Shown: positions 25,666 through 35,331, counted from the stretch's first letter. The stretch: DNA of 64,000 nucleotides from Sphaerochaetaceae bacterium (GCA_028532765.1 JAQQAR010000008.1:62001-126000), one strand, 5' to 3'. A program made the numbers and translations. The notes: a model not told the origin generated them from the letters alone.

Positions 25666-26756
25666 GCCCTAGCCTCCTTCTGTTTCTTCCTCAGTTCTCT
25701 GGTATCACCAAATTTTCGAGGGATGATGTATCTGTCTATCATCGGGGTAAAAATGTTCATCAACAGGATAGAGACGGAGACCGCTTCAGGCATGCTCCCG
25801 AAATATCTGAAGAGGAAGGTAAAGAATCCACATCCAATGGCATACACAATCTGGCCCTTATGGCTGATCGGGCTGGTAACATAGTCGGTTGCCATGAAAA
25901 TGGCTCCAAGCATCAGACCACCACTGAAGATGGATGAGAGGAAACTACCACCAAATATCCCCAGACCTGATGGTATTCCACCAAACATCCAGGATAATAC
26001 TGCAGTAGAGAGTATGTAGGTCACCGGAATATGCCAGGTGATGATCTTCCTTGCAAGCAGATAGATTCCACCAATAAGCAAAGCTAGTGCACTAACCTCA
26101 CCGATACATCCGGCTACATTACCAAGGAAGGTGTCAATGGTAAAGGCAGAAATACCGGTCATTGCTGAAAGGTTCTGTGCAAACTCAGTGGCAGGGTATC
26201 CCATTGAAGAGAGCAAGGAACTACCATCGAGGCCCAAGGTCCCTCCAGAGACAGCCGTCTTGCTTAAGGAGAGAGGAGTAGCTGAGGCAAGTGCATCAGG
26301 AAGAGCCGAGGCAAGAGTCCTAGGAGCAACAAAGCTACTCATTGGTGTGGTAAACGAGAAGAACACGAATACACGACCAGCGAGTGCAGGATTTGCCCAG
26401 TTAGCCCCAAGGCCACCGAACACCCATTTTGCCACAAATATTGCAAACACACTTGCAAGGAATGGAACAAACAGAGGAACCGAAGGACTCATATTCATTC
26501 CAACCAACAAACCGGTAAGGAACGCTGAGCCATCCCAGAGGGTTGACTCCTTGTACAACTTGCCAAGCAAGAATTCCGACAACAAGGCTGTGAGGATTGA
26601 AACCCCAAGCACCAACAGAGACCTGAAGCCAAACACATACACACCCCAAAGGGTTGCAGGAGCAAGTGCGAGTGAAACACTCCACATAATGGACGCGGTA
26701 TCTGTCTTCGCATGGAGATGCGGCGAAGAGGAAACTGTCATGGTAGGTTTATTCAT
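25662..26756 (-). CDS. rnfD: Rnf complex membrane flavoprotein subunit RnfD
   Basis: A 364-aa integral membrane protein. The covalent-FMN threonine is predicted as Thr160 in DALASATPL. GRVFVFFSF and the multi-span layout fit RnfD/NqrB. The start MNKPTMTVSS at 26756 is chosen because it overlaps the rnfC stop as ATGA; the frame is open further upstream inside rnfC. It works with RnfG in electron transfer across the membrane. Confidence 0.94.
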   Translation of the reverse strand: MNKPTMTVSSSPHLHAKTDTASIMWSVSLALAPATLWGVYVFGFRSLLVLGVSILTALLSEFLLGKLYKESTLWDGSAFLTGLLVGMNMSPSVPLFVPFLASVFAIFVAKWVFGGLGANWANPALAGRVFVFFSFTTPMSSFVAPRTLASALPDALASATPLSLSKTAVSGGTLGLDGSSLLSSMGYPATEFAQNLSAMTGISAFTIDTFLGNVAGCIGEVSALALLIGGIYLLARKIITWHIPVTYILSTAVLSWMFGGIPSGLGIFGGSFLSSIFSGGLMLGAIFMATDYVTSPISHKGQIVYAIGCGFFTFLFRYFGSMPEAVSVSILLMNIFTPMIDRYIIPRKFGDTRELRKKQKEARA

Positions 26757-28063
26757 TTCTTCTTTCTCCCCAATTTCTTTCCAGTCTTCATCGCATGAAC
26801 CAATGGAAGATGTGCAGGACAGACATAGGAACAACACCCACACTCCTTACAATCCATCAACGAGGTCTTCATCGCTTCCTCGTATTCACCATTAGTGATA
26901 TAGCGGTAAAGCTTTGCAGGCATGAGCCCGATTGGGCAGGCTGCCACACATCGACCACAATTGAGACAAGCGGTCGAACGATATTTCTTCTGAGCACCGA
27001 GAGCAAGCAAACCACTGGAGCCCTTGGTCATCGGCGTTTCTGTATCGAAAAAAGAGAAACCCATCATAGGACCACCACTGACCATTTTCTCTGGTTCACT
27101 GGAAAAGCCTCCACAGAAGGCAAGCAGGTCACTCATCTTCGTCCCTACCGGGGCAAGGATGTTCTTGGGATTGGCAATACACTCACCGGTAACACTGATA
27201 ACTCGTTCATAGAGGCTCTTCTTCAAGACAATTGCCTCATAAATTGCATTACAGGTACCAATGTTCGCCACAACTGCACCTACATCGAGGGGAAGCTTAC
27301 CAGAGGGGATCTCGCGGTTTAGCGTTGCCTTGAGCAACTGCTTCTCATCTCCCTGGGGATATTTCATCTGGAGACCAACGATTTCAATTGGATACCCCTT
27401 CTCCTTTACAATCTCCTTGAGATGGGCTATGCAATCGGGCTTATTCATCTCTATTCCTACAATGACCCGTTCAGCCTTGACAATCTTGGCAGCAATCATT
27501 GCTCCCTCAAGGGCCTGCTCTCCTTTCTCGAGCATGATTCGATAGTCAGCTGTCAGATACGGTTCACATTCAACACCGTTGACTACAAAGCTATCAACTT
27601 TCTTGTCCTTGGGGATGGAGAGCTTAACATGGGCAGGGAATGTAGCCCCTCCCATACCGACAATCCCCATATCCTTGATACTGCTGAGCAACGTGTTGCC
27701 ATCAAGGCTCTGCCAATCAATTTTTACTTCGCTATCAGCAGGCTGTTCTTCATCAGGCACAATTACAAATGCGTCACATTGGACGCTGTTGGCAAGGGTG
27801 ACCTTGCGTATTTCCTTGATGGTCCCCGATACTGGAGAGTGAACATCGCTACTGATAAAGCCTGAAGCTTCCCCAATCTTTTCACCTTTAACCACAGTAT
27901 CCCCTTTCGCCTTCAAGGCTTTTGCAGGGGCACCAAGATGCTGGGATAAAGCAACAATCAATTCTGAAGGCATGGGTAATCGTTCAATAGCCTCTGAGCG
28001 ACTGTATACCTTTCTATCGTCTGGATGCACACCACCCTTACTGAACGTAGGTATTCTTTGCAT
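26753..28063 (-). CDS. rnfC: Rnf complex subunit RnfC (NADH/flavin and Fe-S subunit)
   Basis: A 436-aa cytoplasmic subunit that exchanges electrons with NAD(H). The SLBB-type and flavin/NADH-binding parts (VGMGGATFPAHVKLSIP near 135, NGVECEPYLTADYR near 161) are followed by two 4Fe-4S motifs (CLNCGRCVAACPIGLMP and CKECGCCSYVCPAHLPL). AAGGAGC lies 8 bases before the ATG. First gene of the rnfCDGEAB run; its promoter lies in the divergent region 28064-28157. Confidence 0.95.
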   Translation of the reverse strand: MQRIPTFSKGGVHPDDRKVYSRSEAIERLPMPSELIVALSQHLGAPAKALKAKGDTVVKGEKIGEASGFISSDVHSPVSGTIKEIRKVTLANSVQCDAFVIVPDEEQPADSEVKIDWQSLDGNTLLSSIKDMGIVGMGGATFPAHVKLSIPKDKKVDSFVVNGVECEPYLTADYRIMLEKGEQALEGAMIAAKIVKAERVIVGIEMNKPDCIAHLKEIVKEKGYPIEIVGLQMKYPQGDEKQLLKATLNREIPSGKLPLDVGAVVANIGTCNAIYEAIVLKKSLYERVISVTGECIANPKNILAPVGTKMSDLLAFCGGFSSEPEKMVSGGPMMGFSFFDTETPMTKGSSGLLALGAQKKYRSTACLNCGRCVAACPIGLMPAKLYRYITNGEYEEAMKTSLMDCKECGCCSYVCPAHLPLVHAMKTGKKLGRKKK

Positions 28064-28157
28064 GCATAACGCTCCTTATGTAGGTGATTAATAGTACAGA
28101 ATGCATATTTTAACAAATGCTGTTCTATTGTACAAGAATTTCGGTATAATGAAAACC
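28064..28157. promoter_or_regulatory. Divergent promoter region of rnfC and the P-loop/Asp23-like gene
   Basis: For the plus strand, a perfect TATAAT (28145-28150) lies 7 bases before the ATG at 28158. For the minus strand, TTGTAC-17-TAAAAT and TTGTTA-17-TATTAA are both possible for rnfC. The -35 on the plus side is weak. Confidence 0.45.
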
Positions 28158-29021
28158 ATGAATCGAGTATTTAAATATGCGTTCTGGAAATTAAAGGGCA
28201 TAAAAGTGTATGCTTTGGTCGGTAAGAGCGGAACAGGAAAAAGCTTCCGTTCTAAGCTGATAGCCCAGAAATTTCGTATAGATCTGATCATTGACGACGG
28301 TCTCCTCATCGGTGGAGATCGTATCATCGCAGGCAAATCAGCCAAACGGGAGGAGAACATGCTCTCTGCCGTAAGGACCGCTGTCTTCGATGATGCCGAA
28401 CATCAGAAGGAAGTGAAACAGGCACTCAACAAGCAGAAATATCATAGGATCCTGATCATTGGGACCAGTGAGAAAATGATTTATAAGATTGCCGCCAGGC
28501 TTAATCTTCCCCAACCTGAAAAGCTCATGCGCATCGAGGATATCGCAACAAAGGAGCAGATTGATACTGCCATGCGTATCCGTTACAGCGAAGGGAAGCA
28601 TGTAATCCCTGTTCCTTCAATCGAGATAACCCGCAACTACCCACAGATCGCTTACGATTCAATGCGAGTATTCTTCAAGCATGGAAGACAAGTACCCTTC
28701 CAGCGCAGGAATGTCAGCTTCGAGAAAACCATCGTTCGTCCTGAGTTCAGCAAATATGGCAAGACCACTGTCAGTGAAGCTGCACTTACCCAAATGGTTG
28801 CCCACTGTCTCGACGAGTTTGACAGTCAGATAAAAGTAAAACGGGTACAGGTACAGGTGAAGGCAGAGGGGTATGCACTCACGGTAAAGTTACGCGTGCC
28901 AATGCAACACCAGATAGCAACCACCCTTGGTGAACTCCAGGAATACATAGCAGACAGTCTTGAGAAGTATGGAGGCATCTTTGTCTCCAGCGTAAATATT
29001 GAGATAGAGGAATGGGGTTAG
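28158..29021 (+). CDS. P-loop ATPase with a C-terminal Asp23/Gls24-like domain
   Basis: A 287-aa protein of unknown function. The N-terminal P-loop is VGKSGTGKS (21-29), followed by IIDDGLLIGGDRI near 42-54, kinase-like in layout. The last ~95 residues (from about TTVSEAALTQMVAHC to VSSVNIEIEEWG) read as an Asp23/Gls24 (DUF322)-type domain. The ATG at 28158 is preferred: it lies 7 bases after TATAAT and there is no Shine-Dalgarno, so the mRNA may be leaderless; in-frame ATGs at 28149 and 28101 are alternatives. Confidence 0.65.
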   Translation: MNRVFKYAFWKLKGIKVYALVGKSGTGKSFRSKLIAQKFRIDLIIDDGLLIGGDRIIAGKSAKREENMLSAVRTAVFDDAEHQKEVKQALNKQKYHRILIIGTSEKMIYKIAARLNLPQPEKLMRIEDIATKEQIDTAMRIRYSEGKHVIPVPSIEITRNYPQIAYDSMRVFFKHGRQVPFQRRNVSFEKTIVRPEFSKYGKTTVSEAALTQMVAHCLDEFDSQIKVKRVQVQVKAEGYALTVKLRVPMQHQIATTLGELQEYIADSLEKYGGIFVSSVNIEIEEWG

Positions 29022-30280
29022 AGATCGTGTGCCTCTGCACTGTTTCTCGGCTGCTCACTGGAAGTTCCTCCACCCTTTTGGGCGGGGGTTCCTTTTTTCG
29101 GACCCCTTCTGTTGTTCCTTCTTCGTGAACCAGATTGCACTTCCCCAGTCCCTTCTGTTATTCCCTTTCTCTTTGGATTGGGCTTCCTGCGCTGAGGAAC
29201 TCGGTTTGCCGGCCTGCGCATCCTTACACAGTTTCTCGGTGTCTTGAATCCACGCTCAGTCAACAGGCGCTCACTGGCCAACTCTATATCATAGTTGGAA
29301 GGAGTCATCGGACTGATTAACACCTTGATCTGGCGGAATGTTTCCTTGAATCGTTCATCAGGACTCATATGGTCATCAGCAAAGATAACCAAGGGGTCTA
29401 CCAGAGCCTTGATCATATCAGCAAGCTCAACTTCATCGCTCTTGCCACGCTTGGCAAGCATAACCTTCTCATCCAGTTCCTCCAGACTTTTCTGTACCTG
29501 GGGAAAATTGCAATAGATGGAGAAAGCAGGAAGCATAAAGACAAGCAGCTTGTATTTATTCAACTCATTGAAAATCTTGACGCTATGACCGCTTGCAAGG
29601 ATCTTGTTCACCTCTTCTGTCAAACGGCTTGTGGATACCCGTGAAAGCTCTCCCGAGTGTTTGCGGATTGCTACGCGGATACTCCAGCGAAGGGTAAACC
29701 CTGTGGTGGAGGCATACTTGATGGCCCTGATCATACGAACGGGATCCTCATTGAATGTCTCATCCAAGGGAATGACAGAGCTGATGCGCTTTTTCTTGAA
29801 GTCTTCCATGGCATTATTGAAATCGAGCAACTGGCCATTGGTTGGATCGTAATAAAGGCTGTTTACTGAGAAATCACGGCGTTTGGCATCTTGGTCTATG
29901 GAACCAAACACATTGTTGTTTCCCTCCATTGCCTCCTCGCCGCTCCTGAAGGTGGAAACTTCCAGCACCTTGTCCTTAAACACCAGATGCACCAATTTGA
30001 AACGCTTGCCGATGATCCTTGCATTCCAGAACAAACGCTGGATCTGGCGCGGGGAGGCACTGGTGGCGAGGTCAAAATCCTTGGGAATATTTCCCAACAA
30101 CAGGTCTCTGACCGCTCCTCCTACCAAATACGCTTCAGCACCGGAGTTTTGCAGCTTTCGGATAGCCCAAAGGGCATCACGATCGATCAAATGGTTAGGT
30201 ATCTTATGTTCAGTCTGGGTGTAAATATTCGCAACAGGCAGCGTTTTCCCATGTTCGTCTTGTTTGTATCGTATCAGCAT
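29018..30280 (-). CDS. pcnB: Poly(A) polymerase / tRNA nucleotidyltransferase family protein (PcnB-like)
   Basis: A 420-aa template-independent nucleotidyltransferase. Catalytic signature: AYLVGGAVRDLLLGNIPKDF followed by DLATSA, with the two metal-binding Asp residues; LEVSTFRSG and RRDFSVNSLYYDP follow. The C-terminal ~75 residues are strongly basic (RRKPNPKRKG, RRRNNRRGPKKG), as in PcnB poly(A) polymerases. The ATG at 30280 is chosen as the first Met before the conserved region. The window holds a second family member at 49500-50858, so the two likely split RNA tailing and tRNA CCA roles. It shares its stop with the convergent neighbour. Confidence 0.85.
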   Translation of the reverse strand: MLIRYKQDEHGKTLPVANIYTQTEHKIPNHLIDRDALWAIRKLQNSGAEAYLVGGAVRDLLLGNIPKDFDLATSASPRQIQRLFWNARIIGKRFKLVHLVFKDKVLEVSTFRSGEEAMEGNNNVFGSIDQDAKRRDFSVNSLYYDPTNGQLLDFNNAMEDFKKKRISSVIPLDETFNEDPVRMIRAIKYASTTGFTLRWSIRVAIRKHSGELSRVSTSRLTEEVNKILASGHSVKIFNELNKYKLLVFMLPAFSIYCNFPQVQKSLEELDEKVMLAKRGKSDEVELADMIKALVDPLVIFADDHMSPDERFKETFRQIKVLISPMTPSNYDIELASERLLTERGFKTPRNCVRMRRPANRVPQRRKPNPKRKGITEGTGEVQSGSRRRNNRRGPKKGTPAQKGGGTSSEQPRNSAEAHDL

Positions 30281-30321
30281 ATCGCTCTCATAGAAGTATA
30301 GGGTGTTAAAAGAACCGCATA

Positions 30322-30349
30322 TTGCAGTGCACAAGCGATTCGTTATACA
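30322..30349 (+). promoter_or_regulatory. Probable hisS promoter
   Basis: TTGCAG (30322-30327), a 16-bp spacer and TATACA (30344-30349), about 48 bases before the chosen hisS start. Confidence 0.55.
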
Positions 30350-30396
30350 CTCTTTGTACACCATCCACATCAAAAACACAACAGGAGTATGAATCA

Positions 30397-31737
30397 ATGA
30401 GCAAGGAACCGAAGGCAAGAAGCATTATAGAACCTAGGGTTCTCAAGGGTTTCAGAGACTTTTTGCCCTCCATGGAAATCCCAAAGAAAGCAATCACCAA
30501 CAACCTCGAAAAACACTTTAGGTCCTATGGATTTGTTCCCATTGACACTCCGGTACTTGAATACACAGAAGTCCTTCTTGGCAAGGGTGGAGGTGAGACA
30601 GACAAGCAAATCTTCCATTTCAAGGACAACGGGGAAAGAGATGTTGCCCTTCGCTTCGATCTGACCGTTCCCTTCGCTCGCTTTCTCGCGCAACACCAGA
30701 GTGAACTCTCCCTCCCCTTCAAACGTTTCCATATAGATAAGGTATGGCGGGGAGAAAATCCCCAGAAAGGCCGCTACCGTGAATTCACGCAGTGTGACTT
30801 CGATATCGTGGGTGTGGACAATGCAGAGGCTGATTTTGAAATCCTTTCCATGATGGATAGTTCTTTCTCAGTAATGGGTGTTGAGAATTACCAGTTCTGT
30901 ATCGCACACCGGGGTTTGTTCAACACCTTCCTTTCTCATCATGGATTGCTTGAACTGAGCGTAGAGATTCTCAGGACAGTAGATAAACTCAGGAAGATAG
31001 GAAAAGAGGAAGTACTGAAGCTCTTGAGAGAACTCACAGGCGACGTACAGAAGGCCAAAGCGATACTGGAGTACATCAGCAAAGAGGACGAAAAGGAACC
31101 GTTTCTCACCACCTTGGATAGGCTCACAGCCCTCTCTGGTGGAGAGAACCCACACAGTAAGAGAATGAGAACCATTTATGCATACCTCTGCGAGGCTGGG
31201 ATTGAGAAACACTTCACCTTTGACCCCTCGATCACACGTGGACTCGACTACTACACCGGTATCGTGTATGAAACCTTCCTTAGTGAACTACCCCATTTCG
31301 GTTCTGTTTGCAGTGGTGGTCGATACAATGATCTTGCAAGCCTCTATACCAAGGAGGAACTCCCTGGAGTGGGAAGTTCCATTGGCTTGGATCGCCTGTT
31401 AGCCGCGCTTGAAGAGTTGTCCAGCCCATTGGTAGCATCTGCCAGCTCAGCTGATGTGGCAATTTTCAACACCGATGTTGCGCACTTTCCCCACTATGAC
31501 CGAATCGCGCGAGCAATGCGCAAGGATGGGTTAAGGGTGGCCGTCTATTTGCTCAACAAGAAACAAGGAGCCCAATACAAGTGGGCTGAAACAAACGCAA
31601 TACCGTTCGCTATCCTTCTTTCAGATGAGGATGTACAATCCTCCACCCTAACATTGAAGAATCTAAAGAACAGGGATATGCACAAAGCTCTCTCAATTGA
31701 GGCGGCTATTGCACTTATAAGAAAGGAATTACTTTGA
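30397..31737 (+). CDS. hisS: Histidine-tRNA ligase
   Basis: Class II synthetase that charges tRNA-His. The 446-aa protein shows motif 1 around GFRDFLPSMEIPKK, the ALRFDLTVPFARF segment, motif 2 FHIDKVWRGENPQKGRYREF, the histidine-specific RGLDYYTGIVYE and motif 3 GVGSSIGLDRLLAAL, then an anticodon-binding domain. AGGAG at 30383-30387 lies 9 bases before the ATG at 30397; the frame is open upstream but without a ribosome-binding site. The stop overlaps the start of the helicase gene. Confidence 0.95.
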   Translation: MSKEPKARSIIEPRVLKGFRDFLPSMEIPKKAITNNLEKHFRSYGFVPIDTPVLEYTEVLLGKGGGETDKQIFHFKDNGERDVALRFDLTVPFARFLAQHQSELSLPFKRFHIDKVWRGENPQKGRYREFTQCDFDIVGVDNAEADFEILSMMDSSFSVMGVENYQFCIAHRGLFNTFLSHHGLLELSVEILRTVDKLRKIGKEEVLKLLRELTGDVQKAKAILEYISKEDEKEPFLTTLDRLTALSGGENPHSKRMRTIYAYLCEAGIEKHFTFDPSITRGLDYYTGIVYETFLSELPHFGSVCSGGRYNDLASLYTKEELPGVGSSIGLDRLLAALEELSSPLVASASSADVAIFNTDVAHFPHYDRIARAMRKDGLRVAVYLLNKKQGAQYKWAETNAIPFAILLSDEDVQSSTLTLKNLKNRDMHKALSIEAAIALIRKELL

Positions 31738-34256
31738 AAGACATGAAACATTTGCCGGTCTATATGCACCGGCAGGAGATTCTTGATGGCCTTGAGGAAA
31801 ATCAGGTCATCATCGTCGAAAGCCCAACGGGAAGTGGAAAAACCACTCAGATCCCCCTTATTCTCCATGAAGCTGGCTATGCAGATGCACTGCAGGTCGG
31901 TATAACCCAACCAAGGCGAATCGCCACACTCAGTGTCAGTGAGTTTATCAAGAAACAGGTAGCCCGTAATGATGAATTTGTGGGCTACAAGATGCGCTTC
32001 GAGGACACTACCAGCGGCGGGACCCGAATCAAGGTCATGACTGACGGTATTCTCCTAATGGAACTCAAGGCCGACCCCCTTCTTCGTTCCTATTCTGTCA
32101 TTCTTGTCGATGAAGCACATGAGCGTTCACTCAATATCGATTTCATCCTGGGATTACTCAAGCATGTCATGAAGGAGAGACCTGAGTTCAAGGTCATCAT
32201 CTCCAGCGCAACCATCAATACCAAGGTATTCAGTGAGTTCTTCGACAAAGCTCCCATCATCAGCATTGATGCACGAGTCTATCCAGTGAAGGTTGTGTAC
32301 AAGCCACTGCAACGGGAATCACTTGAGTATCAGGTGGAAGCAATCACCCAGATTGTAACTACCGAGGCCAAGAAAAAAAGTGGCGACATCCTGGTCTTCA
32401 TGAGCGGGGAGTTTGACATCACGAACTGTGTGAATGCATTGTATATGGCCGATACTGACAAACGACTGGAGATTTATCCGTTGTACGGAAGGCTCAGCAA
32501 AGAGGAGCAGGAATCGGTGTTCAACGATACCTCCCCTGGAAAAACCAAGGTGGTTGTTGCCACAAATATTGCTGAGACATCAGTCACCATCGATGGTATT
32601 ACCACCGTAATTGACTGCGGAATAGCCAAGATAAACTTCTACAACCAGAAGGATTTCACCTCTTCCCTTGTTCCTCTTCCCACCAGCCGATCAAGTTGTG
32701 AGCAGAGAAAGGGACGTGCTGGACGTACCAGTCCTGGTGTGTGCTATCGTCTCTACAGTGAAGATGATTACAAGAGCAGGTTTACCTATGGCACCGAAGA
32801 GATACTCAGGACTGACCTGAGTGAAGTCGTCCTACGTATGAGTGACTTGGGAATAACTGACTATGAGCATTTTCCCTTCATTACCAGGCCAAAGCATAGT
32901 GCTATCGCCAGTGCAGAGGATACACTCAGGTTCATAGGGGCGATTGATGAGAAGCGTCAGCTGACCACTGTCGGCAGCCTGATGTGCCGTTTCCCCCTGC
33001 TCCCTCGTCACTCCCGTGTCATTGTTGAAGCGATGATGAATCATCCAGACGTCCTGGAGGAGGTCTTGATCGCAGTGAGTTTTCTCTCTACCAAGACGCC
33101 ATTCCTGCTTCCCCCAGGGGAAGAGGACCTCAGCCGTGCTGCACACCGCAGGTTCAACAATACGGAGTACGGGGATTTTGCTTCCTACCTGAATATCTAC
33201 CATCAGTATACTGCCAATACCGGCAAGGATGCCAAGCAACGCTTCTGCAAGAAGAACTATCTCGATTTCCAAGGAATGCAGGAGATAGTCCATGTAAATG
33301 AGCAGCTTGGTGAAATCTGCGGAGACGTAGGATTCCCCCTTGCCAGTGGAGGAACGGTAAGAGAGTATCTTTGCTGCATCGCCAGCGGATTGATGCAGTA
33401 TGTGTGTATCAAGGCACGGGGGAACATGTACAAGAGTCTTACCGCAGATCAGGTATTCATACATCCTGGAAGCGCCTACTTCAAGAGTCTTCCCCAGTTC
33501 ATTATAGCCGGTGAGATTGTCCAGACCAGCAGGCTCTATGCCCGTAGTGTCAGTCCTCTGGACAAGGCATGGCTGGATGACATCTCCCCTGAGCTCTACC
33601 CCAAGCTTACTGCACTGGTACAGAAGGAACGTCCTTCAAGCAAGCTGCAGAAGCAGGAAATGCGGGAGAAAGCCATCAAGGAACGCGAAGAGAAGGGAAA
33701 AGCCACCATCACGGTGTACAAGAGAACCTATCCTACGCTGGTACTTGGGGGAAAGAAGAAGAAAAAGGAGAAGCTTGTTGCTCTTATCCCGCTTGAAGAT
33801 TTGAACTACCTCAATCAGATGAACGAGAAGGCCCCCAAGAGACCGAAGAACTTCCCGGTAGCCATTCTCTACAGGGGATTCTATATACACTATGGAGATA
33901 AGTTCTTCTCAGCACTTGAATTGCAAGGGAAAGTAAATCCAGGGAAAGGTATTCTGGATAATCCTCCATCAGGGATATACACCATAGAGGATGCTGGCAC
34001 CCTCATTGACAACCTGCATTGGCTGCTCGCTCTTACCAAGAGCAAGAAACAACGAAAACACTTGTACTTTGTGGCATTGGAAGAGAGTGGAAACGGTAAC
34101 TATCGTTTCACTGCAGATGATGATTGTTTCGATGCCTTGGACACCTCGCTTTACACCCTTCTCACCCTTGCTGACTCCTTGGAGGCAGCACAGATGAAGA
34201 AGCAGGCAAAAGAGGTGACCAAGATCTATGGCAATCTGTTGAAATTAGTGGAATAG
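31734..34256 (+). CDS. hrpA: DEAH-box RNA helicase, HrpA-like
   Basis: An 840-aa SF2 helicase, shorter than E. coli HrpA. Motifs: SPTGSGKTTQIPL (I), TQPRRIATLSVS (Ia), VDEAHERSLNIDF (II), SSATINTK (III), ATNIAETSVTI (V) and QRKGRAGRTSPG (VI), followed by HA2/OB-type regions and a basic C-terminal part. The start is a TTG at 31734: AAGGA ends 6 bases before it, while the ATG at 31743 is 15 bases away. It overlaps the hisS stop by 4 bases. The family acts in RNA processing; an HrpA homologue is reported to matter for Borrelia infection. Confidence 0.9.
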   Translation: MKDMKHLPVYMHRQEILDGLEENQVIIVESPTGSGKTTQIPLILHEAGYADALQVGITQPRRIATLSVSEFIKKQVARNDEFVGYKMRFEDTTSGGTRIKVMTDGILLMELKADPLLRSYSVILVDEAHERSLNIDFILGLLKHVMKERPEFKVIISSATINTKVFSEFFDKAPIISIDARVYPVKVVYKPLQRESLEYQVEAITQIVTTEAKKKSGDILVFMSGEFDITNCVNALYMADTDKRLEIYPLYGRLSKEEQESVFNDTSPGKTKVVVATNIAETSVTIDGITTVIDCGIAKINFYNQKDFTSSLVPLPTSRSSCEQRKGRAGRTSPGVCYRLYSEDDYKSRFTYGTEEILRTDLSEVVLRMSDLGITDYEHFPFITRPKHSAIASAEDTLRFIGAIDEKRQLTTVGSLMCRFPLLPRHSRVIVEAMMNHPDVLEEVLIAVSFLSTKTPFLLPPGEEDLSRAAHRRFNNTEYGDFASYLNIYHQYTANTGKDAKQRFCKKNYLDFQGMQEIVHVNEQLGEICGDVGFPLASGGTVREYLCCIASGLMQYVCIKARGNMYKSLTADQVFIHPGSAYFKSLPQFIIAGEIVQTSRLYARSVSPLDKAWLDDISPELYPKLTALVQKERPSSKLQKQEMREKAIKEREEKGKATITVYKRTYPTLVLGGKKKKKEKLVALIPLEDLNYLNQMNEKAPKRPKNFPVAILYRGFYIHYGDKFFSALELQGKVNPGKGILDNPPSGIYTIEDAGTLIDNLHWLLALTKSKKQRKHLYFVALEESGNGNYRFTADDDCFDALDTSLYTLLTLADSLEAAQMKKQAKEVTKIYGNLLKLVE

Positions 34257-34260
34257 TTTC

Positions 34261-35325
34261 CTAGAAAATCGGCTTTGCTATAACCAAATGCTGAATAAGC
34301 TGAAGATCAAGCGGACTGAGGACGGTCGAACCCTGTTTTTCCAACAGGACAAATTGCACCTTCCCGTCCGCTTTCTTCTTGTCCTTGAGCAGGTGGTCAC
34401 GGTATTCAATCCAGTCACCACGGCCTATTCGGTACTCAATGTCATATCCAAAGCTCTTGAAAAGCTTGGTTGCCCCGCTTGCATAAGCCTTGTCTGTGAT
34501 CCCAAGGGCAACACCAGCCTCCAGTGCACGACAGGTTCCCCACGCAACACAGGCACCATGACCCCACATCAGATAGTGGGATGAGGACTCAAGGGCATGC
34601 CCAAATGTATGACCCAGGTTCAGGCTCTGCCGGATACCCATGGTCTCTGTTGGATCCTGTTCAATGTACCACTGCTTTACCTTGAGCGAGAGTTCCACCA
34701 AACCAGCCAATGTTTTTGGGTCCCTACTGAGAATCTCGTTCTTGTGAACCAGCAGAAATTTGTAGAGTTCCTCATCCTGGCTGAGTAAAGCATGCTTGAC
34801 CACCTCGGCCAGTCCATTAAGAAACTCCTTGTCGTTGAGGGTTCTCAATGTATCGATGGATATGAGCACTTCACTGGCTGGATAGAACGAACCGACCATG
34901 TTCTTCATTCCCTTGAAGTCGATGGCGGTCTTGCCTCCCAGTGAAGCATCAACCATGGCAAGCAAGGTAGTGGGGACCAAGGTAAGCCGGCAACCCCGCA
35001 TATACACCGATGCAGCAAAGGCGGACATATCACAGACCACTCCCCCTCCAAACCCGATAATCCGGCCATCACGTGCAAGGCCTTCATCGAGAGCTGCACT
35101 GAGAATACGTTCCAGGGAAGAGAAATTCTTTGCACTCTCTCCACTTTCCAGGACAACATGGCTCGGCGGAAGCTGCTTGAACAGTTTTGCCGTATTCGTA
35201 TCAAACACCCATAATACCAAGCGTCCATACTCACCAAGATGGGCCGAAAGGTCCTTCAAGTCGTCAGCAAGCAATACTTCTGTCTGCTTGCCATTATCTA
35301 ACTGCGTAGTCACCATGCTTTTCAT
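34261..35325 (-). CDS. aroB: 3-dehydroquinate synthase
   Basis: Converts DAHP to 3-dehydroquinate, the second step of the shikimate pathway, using NAD and a divalent metal. The 354-aa protein has GESAKNFSSLERILSAAL, the NAD-binding GFGGGVVCDMSAFAASVYMRG split around FGGG, PTTLLAMVDASLGGKTAID, NGLAEVVKHALL and the metal-binding histidines in SLNLGHTFGHALE. The ATG at 35325 (or 35316) has no Shine-Dalgarno; a TATAAC box ends 6 bases upstream, suggesting a leaderless mRNA. Divergent from the cysteine desulfurase gene. Confidence 0.93.
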   Translation of the reverse strand: MKSMVTTQLDNGKQTEVLLADDLKDLSAHLGEYGRLVLWVFDTNTAKLFKQLPPSHVVLESGESAKNFSSLERILSAALDEGLARDGRIIGFGGGVVCDMSAFAASVYMRGCRLTLVPTTLLAMVDASLGGKTAIDFKGMKNMVGSFYPASEVLISIDTLRTLNDKEFLNGLAEVVKHALLSQDEELYKFLLVHKNEILSRDPKTLAGLVELSLKVKQWYIEQDPTETMGIRQSLNLGHTFGHALESSSHYLMWGHGACVAWGTCRALEAGVALGITDKAYASGATKLFKSFGYDIEYRIGRGDWIEYRDHLLKDKKKADGKVQFVLLEKQGSTVLSPLDLQLIQHLVIAKPIF

Positions 35326-35331
35326 AGTACT

